Shown here: piece after piece, positions 1-9,000 of the stretch
Position numbering within the stretch: the first letter of the stretch is position 1
How the letters are laid out: the number at the start of each line of letters is the position of its first letter
Assembly: GCA_037447655.1 (NCBI GenBank)
Contig: JBBHKE010002005.1
Span: forward strand, 1 to 11,567
Direction: 5' to 3'
DNA: 11,567 bases
Source: Zygnema cylindricum
Taxonomy: Eukaryota > Streptophyta > Zygnematophyceae > Zygnematales > Zygnemataceae
Position numbers and translations under genes: made by a program
Notes under the pieces: generated by a model
The model's database searches: none
The model's input: the letters and a program-made list of their open reading frames with translations, nothing else
What the model was told of the DNA's origin: nothing

Positions 1-501
1 CGATCGGACGGTCGCTGATGAAAGTAGCGATCTAAGAAGATCACGTGGAAAGCCCGTAACACAACTTACGCTAAAGGCGGCCTACAAAAGGCCTACCAAA
101 AAACGCCTACTTTTGAACTATGGTACAGAACTACAGAATGTAGCATTTTTGTCACAGATTCTGAGTTACACCGTGTGTTTTAACGTTTTGTTTTTTCGCC
201 ACTTTAAAACATATTCTTGTCAGACTGCTAGTCCGGCGGTTGCGATTGAAAGTAAGATTCTCACCTTCCGATTTGCAGTCTCCACTTAAAAATTGGACAA
301 GTGTGCACGGAGAAAAGATGTTTTAAGCGGCGAAAAAAGGAATTAACATTAATAGCGATACACGGTGTACTGTACTGTGCAGTACAGTACCGTACACTCT
401 GACCACAGGCTCAAAATTTGAATTTAGTCTTGCTGTGATTTGCTTTGCTCTCACTCTTTCTCTCTCTCTCTAGTTTCTACTGCTCTGTAAAGTTACAAGA
501 A
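1..501 (+). promoter_or_regulatory. Upstream region and 5' leader of the GT37 gene
   Basis: No coding exon is recognisable here. Visible elements are a G-box CACGTG at 42-47 (in the ABRE-like context TCACGTGG), three spaced GCCTAC-type motifs at about 79-115, a perfect GTAC-rich palindrome at 367-390, and a TC-rich tract at about 449-471 just before the start codon. The TC tract ends in CTAG, so it could be a plant pyrimidine patch near the transcription start or the acceptor of an intron in the 5' UTR. No convincing TATA box was seen. The promoter role is inferred from position only. Confidence 0.45.
367..390. repeat. Perfect 11-bp-arm palindrome rich in GTAC
   Basis: The left arm GTACTGTACTG and right arm CAGTACAGTAC are exact reverse complements around a 2-nt centre. 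The element contains four GTAC tetramers, and further GTAC follows at 392-395. GTAC is the core recognised by plant SBP-box (SPL/CRR1-type) transcription factors, so it could be a regulatory site about 110 bp upstream of the start codon. It could equally be a fragment of a repeat. The palindrome is seen directly; the binding role is a guess. Confidence 0.6.
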
Positions 502-3500
502 ATGGCTACCAAAAGTGTTCTTACAATCTTAAATTTTGCAAGGAGGTCGTGGCATCCATGGATTATCATGCTCATCATTTGTTTTTGTCTTTTTGTACAG
601 CAGGCAGTTTCAGCTGAAGGAGCAGGAGGTTGGTCTTACTTGCTTGCTAAGCAGCTTATTTTGGTTGATTTCTTTTCTTTTGAATTAATTTGTGTATAGA
701 ATATGAATACTCATTTAGATCGTTTTCTTTTTTTTCTTGTCAATGTTTCTAGATTTGTTATTTTTGTTTGGAATGATCTGTCTAAAAGAATCAATTTTTG
801 GTTTAACTAATATTTCATTTCTTGCTGAATTCTGAAAAACGCAGCTTTTATTTTTCGATCCTAGAAAAGTATTCTAAAGTTTACACTTCTATAAGTTAAG
901 ATTTTTTAAAGTGGACTATGTATGGATTACCAGTTTCCTCTACTGTGCTCTCAAGTCCTCTCAAGAAAAAATGCTGCTTTTTGAAACATTAGATCTCTAA
1001 TCTTTGATATTTAATAATTAGGCTTTAATCGTTAATCTTTAGTCTTTCTAGTTCTTTAATCTTTAGTGTTTTGACTTCCTTTTGATGTCATATTTTTTTT
1101 CAATCTTACTGATGTCAGTTAAAGTACAGTATAAGCTGTTCAGTATGCTGCTATGAGCTGTGTTTTAGTATGCTATTTCTCTTATGCGCTTCAATGCGCG
1201 TCGCCTTCAGTGTGATGGATTATAAGTACTAAAGCGAAATTAGGATCGGTAAGACTGTAGCGTAATAATAGTGTAGTGTGACGTAATGGATTGTAATTTG
1301 CTCCTTTAAATAGTGTTATTAACGTCAATTTACGATTTTTGGCCAAAAAGAGGAGCGACCAAATCAGTGTTATTAGAACCCTGGGATTTGCCAACTGTTG
1401 TCTTCCTCCTTCCTCCCCTTCTTCTTTCCTCCTTCCTTCCCTCCTTCCCCTCCCTTCTCCCCTCTCTCCTTCCCCTCCCTCATGCCTTCAGTACTTCTAT
1501 CACTGTCAAGCGAAAATTATTCACATTGTTGTCCAGCTCTGTGCCTGACATTTTCCCTAATCTGTGCTTTACAATATTTACTGTTTTTGTTTAGCCTTAT
1601 CCAACAGCTGATACGCTTTCTACTCTTTTTTGCCGTACTCAGTAGGTGATGTTATTACTCGTTTTTGCAGAAAACTTTGAATCTTTTGAACTTCCTCAAA
1701 GTCGAGTGCCCGGTTTGCGTTCTTCTGGACAACCAAACCCGGAATGTGTGAGTCAAGAAGAACAATATCATCTCTGGAAAACTTTTGACCTTGAACCCTC
1801 AGAATCTTTAAAGCAAGCAATTCGAGAATATGAGGATTTTCATGCAGAATGTCGTTCGAAAGAAGGCAATCTTGCTGAAGCCATTGCTCAGAAAAAAGAG
1901 TTGCCTTGCAAGTATGCCATATGGATAGCAACTTATGATGGCCTTGGAAACCGATTTTTATCGGCTGCCTCTGCCCTTATTTATGCTATGCTTACAAAGC
2001 GAGTACTTTTAACTGATCGGAGGTGGGATATCGAAAACTTTCTTTGTGAACCCTTTCCAAAGTCGTCTTGGTTGCTTCCAAAAGATGTGAATACAGAAGC
2101 TTTGCAAAATGAGCTTGATAGAATGGGAGTTTTCACATCAAGTGCAGCAAAAGCAAACGAAGAAAACAGAAATCTCGATGTTCCTTTTGCGATTCTTGCG
2201 GATATCAATCATGCAACTGAGGCAGATATGACATTTTATTGTCCGTCAGACACAGAAGATATTAATAAAATTCCACTGATGATAATCCGTTCCAACATGT
2301 ATTTTGTTGTGGGATTATATTATACGTCTTACCGGAGTAAACTAGAAGAGTGGTTTCCCGATCGACATGTTTTCACTCATATAGCGAGGTACCTTTTTAG
2401 TCCAGTTAATAGTATTTGGGCAAATATGAAGTCTTACTGGCAAAAAACTATGGCATCCTATGACCGAAAGCTCGGTATTCACGTTCGAACATTTGAGCAT
2501 CCATGGAGACGAGAGAAGAGCTATAGACTACTCGAATGTGCAGAAAAGAGGGGGTTTCTTCCTCTATTAAATTCTGAAAACACAGCGACGTCTTCTCAAA
2601 CAACAGGTTGTTTAATGGCCTCTCTCAGAAAAGAATTTTACGATCATCTTTCGGAGGCCTTCAATAAGTCAGATGTTCTTGATGGGAATCGGCTTAGTGT
2701 ACATAAGATTAGTGGCGCGGTAAGCTCTTTCTTGAACTTGTCGCGATGCGATTAAATCCTATCTTTTTTTTCTCTCTCCCTCTCCCTCTCCCTCTCTTTT
2801 TCTTTTTCCCTCTCCTCTCGTTTGACAATTTGTTGAATGCATCATTGCTATTATGAAGTTATTGTCCATAAGAAGCCAAACTTGGGCTTATGACCTTACA
2901 CTGTAGGTTACTTTCTGTATATGTGGAACACATCCATGTTTAAAGCAAATCTTATTTTGGTTAGCGATGTATGGAGTTGAATTTGCGGTCAAAAGGGTAT
3001 GAAACTCATTGTACTTGGTGCAGAATTTTACAACTTATAGTAGTTTTAGAAAATGGTGTTTTAGACTGTCATTAAATGGCTGTGAAACTCACAAACAATA
3101 AGGAATGATTGCTTATTTTTCTGAATTATCCTTCCATGAATGTGTGCAGGAGGAACAAAAATTTGAGCAAACAAATCATAATGTGGAGGTGATGTTAGAG
3201 ATATGGTTGTTAAGTTTTTGTGATGACCTCATCATGAGTCCTGGATCAACCTTCGGTTATACCGCCATTGGGTTGCGAGGAAAACAAATTACGTTTATCA
3301 ACGGTTTATTTCACAATTCCGACGATCCTTTTACAAGTGAGGTATGCTATAATGGAACTGTGGAGCCATGTTTTCACACACCTCCATATAATGTTCGTTG
3401 TTTTAGAGATCCTATTTTTGATGATCCCTGGAATACGGTTCCTGGTGTCGTGAGACAATGTCACGACTATCCTCGTGGAGCCCGACTTGTCACACCGTGA
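502..3500 (+). CDS. GT37 family (xyloglucan-type) fucosyltransferase, three exons
   Basis: Exons 502-628, 1671-2719 and 3150-3500 join in phases 1 and 0 to give 508 aa, close to the size of plant FUT1-type enzymes. This family transfers fucose from GDP-fucose to cell-wall glycans such as xyloglucan in the Golgi. The start ATG has a good context (AAGAAATGGCT). Residues 1-38 show a type II signal anchor: basic R14-R15, then a hydrophobic segment at about 20-38. Family landmarks follow: GLGNR at 133-137 with the ASAxxYAxLTxRVLLTD segment; CEPFPxSSWLLP; GIHVRTF at 311-317, equivalent to the GIQIR nucleotide-sugar motif but with His for Gln; and STFGY at 425-429 in exon 3, followed by the Cys-rich EPCFHTPP region and a terminal LV near the stop. 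Sequons such as NKS and NGT are present. The acceptor is unknown: xyloglucan, arabinogalactan or another glycan. Family assignment is strong; acceptor and exact junctions are inferred. Confidence 0.93.
1262..1345 (+). repeat. Dispersed repeat family R, copy 1
   Basis: This segment contains GTGTAGTGTGACGT followed by a TGTAATTTGCTCC stretch and an A-rich end. It aligns by eye with 8768-8866 and 10730-10833: all three share a TAATxxxGTRKARxxTGACGT head, a TGTARTY middle and a GCCAAAA-like end. The copies are heavily diverged. It may be a relic of a small non-autonomous transposon, but no terminal repeats or target-site duplication were identified. Confidence 0.45.
1401..1481 (+). repeat. CT-rich low-complexity tract in intron
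   Basis: An almost pure pyrimidine run of TCCTTCC/CCCTTCT-like units lies in intron 1 of the GT37 gene. All four introns in this window carry such a tract, with the pyrimidine strand on the sense side here. Confidence 0.85.
2720..3149 (+). other. Intron 2 of the GT37 gene
   Basis: A consensus-like donor (GCG then GTAAGC) lies at 2719/2720 and the acceptor TGTGTGCAG ends at 3149. Phase 0 on both sides joins ISGA to EEQKFEQTNHN, which continues the GT37 fold toward the LLSxxDDLxxSxxSTFGY region. The intron is 430 bp. It contains a TC-rich tract (2763-2819) and otherwise nothing recognised. Confidence 0.9.
2763..2819 (+). repeat. (CTCTCC)n-like pyrimidine tract
   Basis: A T-run is followed by repeated CTCTCC units and further T/C-rich sequence, beginning about 43 bp after the exon 2 donor. 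It is low-complexity microsatellite sequence with no coding meaning. Confidence 0.85.
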
Positions 3501-4748
3501 AGGATATTTGGAGAGATATCGTCGTCTTTTTTGACCTTTTGTTACATCTCTTCATTGTTTGGCTTTGAAGGTTGGTATCCTCGGCTACTTTTATATGTGA
3601 GGAAAGGCCGAAAGGATACGTATGTTTCTTATTGTGGCTCTGTTAATCTCGTTTAAACCCCGATAAACCCGTTTGAGCCCCTTTATTCTCAAGAACATAT
3701 AAATGTCCTTTGGAAGAGTTTTGTAATCGACCAAGGAAGCTGTCGTAGGACTTTATTACTGTTGACTGTAGGAAAGGCATTGAAAACTTTAAACATTTTT
3801 TGGAAGTTTAGTTTTTAGATGAGTTTTTTATGGTTGGAGGTTTCAAATTTGCGGTCCTAACGAAGTTATCGAGTTTGTCTGTTTGTAGAAAACACTGTCA
3901 TTTTAACAATAGAGAGGGAACTGAAATGTGAAATCAAGTTTTGAGTGCACAATTTTAGGCAAAAAAGTTGAGGTTTTTGAGTTCGAGGGAAATTGACCAG
4001 CATTTTGTTTATCGCAATGGGGTAATAATAATAAAGTGTAAAAGCCTTATATGGGCTCCCACCCGTTTTTTTTAACCAGGAAGGTGTAGTTGTCAAAGGA
4101 GCTTGTAATTAATGCGGAAATTTTTCATTCTTTTTAGAATCCTTTTAAGTTTTTCAATACAGCTTTAGTCTTCTTTGTGGTACAAAAAGTTAGACAGTGA
4201 CAAAGTGCAATTTTTATTTCGTGTGGGAAAAAACAAAAGAAAACTAAGGGGGTGGGGAATGTACTCGACAGTGATTTTGTGATCAGAAATACAGCAGTTT
4301 TTTGTAACTGTATATGAACACTTATATGATGACGTAGTCACAAAATTTGTCGGTAGTGTGTCTGTTTTTATCTTATTTTCTTACAGGATTTCAAATTGCA
4401 AGGAGTGATGATTTTGTCTTCATTTGCAAGAAGTTTGTCTCAATGTTTGATATTGTAAACCTTCGTACGTTTTTTTGCTATTCCGTGTGAATACTATTGT
4501 TGTGTTAGTATGGTTTTCAAGTTGTGTTATAATATTCAATAGTGTTTTTTGCAAGTTCTAAATTAGTGGATTCTTGAGGTCAAAGGATGACCATGAATGT
4601 TGTCAAATGACATTAGTGACGATCACCATTGACATCAAATCATCTTCTCTGCTGTTGAAAAGTTTAGTTGAAACTTGTATGGCAATAAATTATGACTATG
4701 ATATATAACAGAATATTTAGAAAGGTTTTTCCTTGTTTGACAATACTT

Positions 4749-4793
4749 TCATCATCATCACCCTCATCATCAACCATCACTATCACTCTCACC
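4749..4793 (+). repeat. Imperfect (ATC)n/(CAT)n microsatellite
   Basis: Trinucleotide TCA/ATC units with interruptions (CATCATCATC, then CTCATCATCAACC, then TCACTATCACTC) lie within the convergent intergenic DNA. Confidence 0.7.
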
Positions 4794-5244
4794 ACTGTAG
4801 AAGAGTGTTTTCAAAACACAAATTGTATGCAAGTTATCACCATGAGGTTTAATTTGTGGAAAGACTCTGGAGATAGTTTTACGTGCCTCGGTTGCCAAAA
4901 AGAAAAGGGACCTGCTTTCAATATGAAGTTTTACATCGAGCCTTTGTACCATACATTTTTTTGATCATTTATTATGCGCAACCAACCGAAGGCAAATACT
5001 CACATCACAATCTGCACAAGATACTGTTTTTGAATTTGCAGAACTTATACAGGAACAACAAAGGTCTTTGCATAATGTGTAGAGCTCATTATTGCACATC
5101 AACTTGGATACAGTGACATATGTTGCAACTATGGAGTTCACATGTCTCTTAAGACTGGAAGTGCTTTGCTGTGTCGGCCTTCACCTGACTGGTAATAGAT
5201 TTCACAACGGTAAAGGAAATAGAAAGACCTCGAAAGCAAGAGAA

Positions 5245-5785
5245 CTTACAATTTTATTGCAAAGCTTTAGTAGAAGCAAATCATTATAAATGGAAAGAGC
5301 TTCAACCGAGAGAAAACCGTTACAACTTCATTGTAAACCTCATAATACAGGCAAATTAAATGCGTACACAGTGATTTTTTTCCAAAAGTGGGTGGAGTCA
5401 TAAAAAAACAAAAAAAAAAACAAAAAAAAAAACAAAAAAAGGCAGAAGACTGAATAACTGGACTAGGCTGCCAAGCCAATCGCATTCTCATCATGACAAA
5501 TATAGTGGCTACATAATTATAAGCATTATACGCAAATAATCTGTGAAGGCATCTCGATTGCAGTTGTTAAGAAAAATAAATAAAAGAAACTAGGAAGTGA
5601 GAGAGAATCATCACAATTTTGTTGTAAATTTAATAGTATGAGGCGAATCATTACAGTCAGGAGAGGCTTTCACTTTGAGAAATCGGTTGAGACTAAATTA
5701 ACGAGAAAGTCACATTGCCATCATAAGAGAAATCATTGCTATATAATGATAATCATTATACGACAATAATCTCCTGACAAAATAT
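5245..5785 (+). repeat. Diverged tandem repeats in intergenic DNA
   Basis: A motif of the form ACAAYTTYRTTGYAAAN with a following GCAAATCATTA-like segment occurs at about 5247, 5321 and 5613. A second block (CATTCTCATCATG..., ending in GCATTATACGCAAATAATCT, about 5482-5545) is matched at about 5717-5775 by CATTGCCATCATAAG..., ending in TCATTATACGACAATAATCT. The order of blocks is conserved, which suggests an old duplication disturbed by an A-rich insertion. Alignment was by eye only. Confidence 0.5.
5402..5440 (+). repeat. (A7-11 C)n A-rich microsatellite
   Basis: Runs of 7 to 11 A separated by single C residues. It interrupts the left copy of the diverged tandem repeats, so it could be an expanded microsatellite or the poly(A)-like tail of a lost retroelement. 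Confidence 0.75.
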
Positions 5786-6084
5786 AAAACAGAAACCACT
5801 GCCAAAACATACTTCAGGATTTCCCAAAATTTAAAACAATTTGTCGTCCTGTCGTCTTCTACTAATAAAACCAACCAATAGAACCAATAATTCCTCGTCT
5901 TTTCCTCGTCTTGTAACCATACTTTTTGAATGTACGAAAAACAAATCTTTTTACTACGTCCCTACTCCTGTCAATTAACTGTGAAGGAAACTAACCTTCA
6001 CATATATTGCCCTTTCAAAAAACCGAAGGTTTGTTAAAGCTTAAAAAGAGGTTTTTTCACTATTTACCTCGCTGGCCATACTAT

Positions 6085-9000
6085 TTACCTTCTACCACCC
6101 TTCTTCTGAGAGCCCTTCGACTTCTTCTCGATGATAATTTCTCCCTTTGTTAAAGTAGGGATCTTTCCGAGGTTTCCGAGATTTCCATACCTTGCCATAA
6201 ATTTATCCAATTGGCCCGACTCGGAGACAAGTGTCGATTTGTTTCCTTGGTAGAAGGGATGGTTTCCTACAAACCCAAAAAAAGGGACAAGTTTTTTTTT
6301 TAAGTTTTACATAGGTTTTCTTGTAGTTTCTTAAGTGTTATTTAAGGTTTTTAAAAGGTTTTTCTTTGTTTCCTTGGTAAAAAGGATGGTTTCCTGCAAA
6401 CCCAAAATAAGGGACAAGTTGTTTTCTTAGGTTATACATAGGATTCCATTGAAGTTTTTTAGATTTATCCAAGGTTTTTTAAGGTTTTTAAAGGTTTTTC
6501 TAGGTTTTCTCAGGCTTTGCCAAGCTTTTTCAAGTTTTTTAGGGTTTTTTAGGGTTTTTTAGGGAATTAACATGACTTGTTGCTTGGGAAAGGCAAACAA
6601 AGAATGTTCAAAGAGACAAAAAGAGACGAGGGACAAATTGAAAAACCTGTTCATTGTTATTAAGCAAAAAAATGTTGTCTAAAACAAAAAATTCGAAAAG
6701 ATCAAGTTTTCCAGCTCATGACCAAAGACACATTATCACCATCGTATCAATTGAAAAACTCAATAACGACAAACACCATGAACCACAGTTCAAATATGCA
6801 AAACAACTGGGAACATTATTTATGGTTTCTCCATATTAGACGCGTATAATATTATCTTCGAGTATAATACTCGTGAAACATGGAGAACCCATACAATACA
6901 CATATAGTACGAAAAAAGCATATAAAGTTTCCAATTGTTTTCATATATGAAATAGAATATGAACAATGTCGATTCATACCTTAACTCGGCAACTACGAAC
7001 AACAAAATTATGAGAGAAAAATGAAAAAACTTTCCGTCAAACGATCAACCCAACCAAACGAAATGAATCAAGCTGTACAAAGACATAAGGTTTACGAGTG
7101 CAATATTGTGCACACGCAATAATTTGAGAGTTTTACTTTTTTTGTTGTTTAGATAGTTTTCTTGTGTGAATCTCCATTGCAATCTTTGATAACACTACTG
7201 CAAGAGGGAGGTGAAAGGGCTACAACAAATGAGGAGGTAGGAGACGGCGAGAGGACAAAGGGGGTCGAGCGGGAAGAGGCATGAAAAAAGATGGACAGAG
7301 AGGAGTGTGCTTGAGACAGCAGGAGAAGATGAAGGAAGAATGAAAGAGAGAGAAGAGAAGTGTAGTCGTTAAGAAAGTTAGGAAGGAAGATGTGAATCCA
7401 ACAAACAAGAGGCAAGGGATTTACATATTAAGATTAAGCCAAAGAGGAGGATTGAGAAGGTGAAAACCTAAAGACGAGGAGTAGGGTTAAGGGTGAGGGG
7501 AGAGGCGGAGGCAGAGTGACAGCGACAGCATGACGGAGAGGCCGTGCCTTGTTTTTCTTAGAGTCTTAAACACATCCAAACAAAATTGTACACACATTCT
7601 TATTTATTTCTTTCCAATGTTTTGGTCATTTTTGGTCATGTTACGAAATATTTGGTCAAATATTATGTAAAATGAACCAAAGACGACCAAACCATGACCA
7701 AAAAAAAGTAAATGAGAATATGGCTAGTGCAGACATATACTGGAAGTACACATATACAGAGAGAGGTAAAAAAAGGAGAAGGGGGGGAGAGGGAGAGGGA
7801 GGGAGAGGGAGGGAGAGGGAGAAAGAAGAAGAAAAAGTACCTAACCAGATACATACCACATACTCGGTTATATACAGAGGGAGAGAGAGGAAGGAAAAAG
7901 GGAGAAAGAGGGAAAAAGGGAAAAAAGTGTAACTGACAGATATCCGCCAAATACTTGGCCATATACAGAGAGAGGGAGAGAGCGGTAGGGAAAAGGAAGA
8001 AAGTAGGAGAGGGAGGCAGGAAAGAGGGAGAAAGAGGGAAAGGGGAAGAAAGTGTACCTGACCAGACATCCACCACGTACTCGGCCTGAGTTCCGCCAGT
8101 TGTCATGACAAGCTCTCCGTTGCAGTAAACCTTAGCATCCGGAAAGAATTTAGGGTGGATGCCCTCCTTTTTGCAAACCACGCGAGCATGGCCCCTGTTC
8201 ACCTTCTGTCAACAAAATCAAAAACAAAAACAAAACGAAAGGTTAATAAGACTCAAAAACCCAGAGAAAACAACAAGTATTAGTAAAACCAGCACTATTT
8301 TCTGTACAGAGAGCGGATAAAAAACGGGACCAAATTAGGGCTAGTAACGCTAATAGCGATCCAGGGTGTAGTTCCATGCAATTTTGAAAATAACAGCAGG
8401 TATCCATTGAGGCTGACGTCAGCTCCACAAGCGTTTCACAGCTTAGGTTTTAAGTCTTTTATGTGATAATGATGATGACATCATCCAGAGCTTTTATGAA
8501 ATATAAGTAAAAGGGAAACTCAACCACAATTTTTCCAAAGAAGTCAAATAGATTCAATGAGGAAATAATGTAAACACGTCAACATTTAATAATTGTTTCT
8601 GTCAAACACAAAATTAACTTACCACGAATAAAATTTATAAAGGGAAATTATATTTATATTATTATAATTAACTGCATTGTGAGAACATTCTCACTCCACC
8701 CTGGTTAGGAAAACCCTAAAAAGTAAACTGCCAATTTATCAGATCTAAAACGAAACTAGAGTCAACAGTATTAATTTAGTGTAGAGTGACGTGACGAATT
8801 GTAGTCTCCACTCCCTTAATTCGTATTATGAACATTGTTTTACACTTTTCATGCCAAATAAAGTCGCAACCGAATAAGAAGTTACCAACACTACTAGCGG
8901 TGGGCAGTGTACTAAAAAAAAACAGTTTCTAGGGTAGTTAGGGTCACTGAGTAATCAATTGTTAGTAATTTAACAAAAAAAATGGCTTGGTTTCATTGTA

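Larger units (their letters stand above)
629..1670 (+). other. Intron 1 of the GT37 gene
   Basis: Donor GTTGGT follows the first base of a codon at 628, and acceptor TTTTTGCAG ends at 1670. Joining gives a Glu codon and an uninterrupted frame (AG-E-NFESF). At 1042 bp it separates the membrane-anchor exon from the catalytic exon. It contains TTAATCTTTAGT twice near 1032-1068, a copy of a dispersed repeat at about 1262-1345 and a pyrimidine tract at 1401-1481. The open frames across the pyrimidine tract are low-complexity artefacts. Confidence 0.85.
3501..6084. other. Convergent intergenic region and 3' UTRs
   Basis: No protein family, tRNA or other gene was recognised. It must hold the 3' ends of both converging transcripts. 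Candidate AATAAA signals for the GT37 gene lie at 4030-4035 and 4684-4689. On the minus strand, a GCAATAAA-type signal near 5250-5257 is a distant candidate for L31. Neither is proven, because plant poly(A) signals are loose. A small imperfect repeat with AAACCC-type cores lies at 3652-3682. A CAT/ATC-rich stretch lies at 4749-4793, an A-rich microsatellite at 5402-5440 and diverged tandem repeats at 5245-5785. The short open frames near 4692-5289 show no recognisable protein features. Confidence 0.6.
6267..8057 (-). other. RPL31: Intron 2 of the plastid L31 gene
   Basis: The donor CAG/GTACAC at 8058/8057 splits the Gly codon of VWSG. The acceptor GGGTTTGTAG at 6267 restores it, giving GNHPFYQGN. 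The 1791-bp intron is unusually structured. It contains repeated copies of the exon 2 end next to purine-rich tracts (7722-8050), an inverted repeat (7629-7704), another purine-rich stretch (7200-7530), telomere-like TTTTTTAGGG units (6535-6564) and a second copy of the exon 3 start (6365-6491). The open frame that runs from exon 2 into this intron reflects stop-poor TC-rich sequence. Confidence 0.9.

Noticed and set aside
1313-1649. Three overlapping plus-strand open frames rich in Ser, Pro and Leu
   Set aside because: They are readings of the CT-rich tract inside intron 1 of the GT37 gene; no domain, and the intron is required to join exons 1 and 2.
1646-1670. Translation start just before exon 2 (M-MLLLVFA...), giving a stand-alone GT37 reading
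   Set aside because: This stretch ends in a good TTTTTGCAG acceptor, and exon 1 supplies a proper type II membrane anchor in matching phase.
2720-2755. Extension of GT37 exon 2 to the stop at 2755
   Set aside because: It would lack the conserved STFGY C-terminal region, which lies in phase in exon 3 beyond a GTAAGC donor and TGTGCAG acceptor.
4692-5289. Possible small genes in the convergent intergenic region
   Set aside because: Short frames with no recognisable motif, no conserved splice pattern and repeat-containing DNA.
6535-6564. Chromosome-end telomere
   Set aside because: Only three 10-bp TTTTTTAGGG units inside an intron between two exons of a gene; not the plant TTTAGGG period.
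7672-7936. Glu/Arg/Lys/Gly-rich plus-strand open frames
   Set aside because: Low-complexity translation of the GA minisatellite, opposite the L31 coding strand.
7663-8057. Continuation of L31 exon 2 into a 179-aa Ser/Pro/Leu/Phe-rich reading
   Set aside because: This is stop-poor TC-rich intron sequence; the protein family continues in exon 3 with NHPFYQGN.
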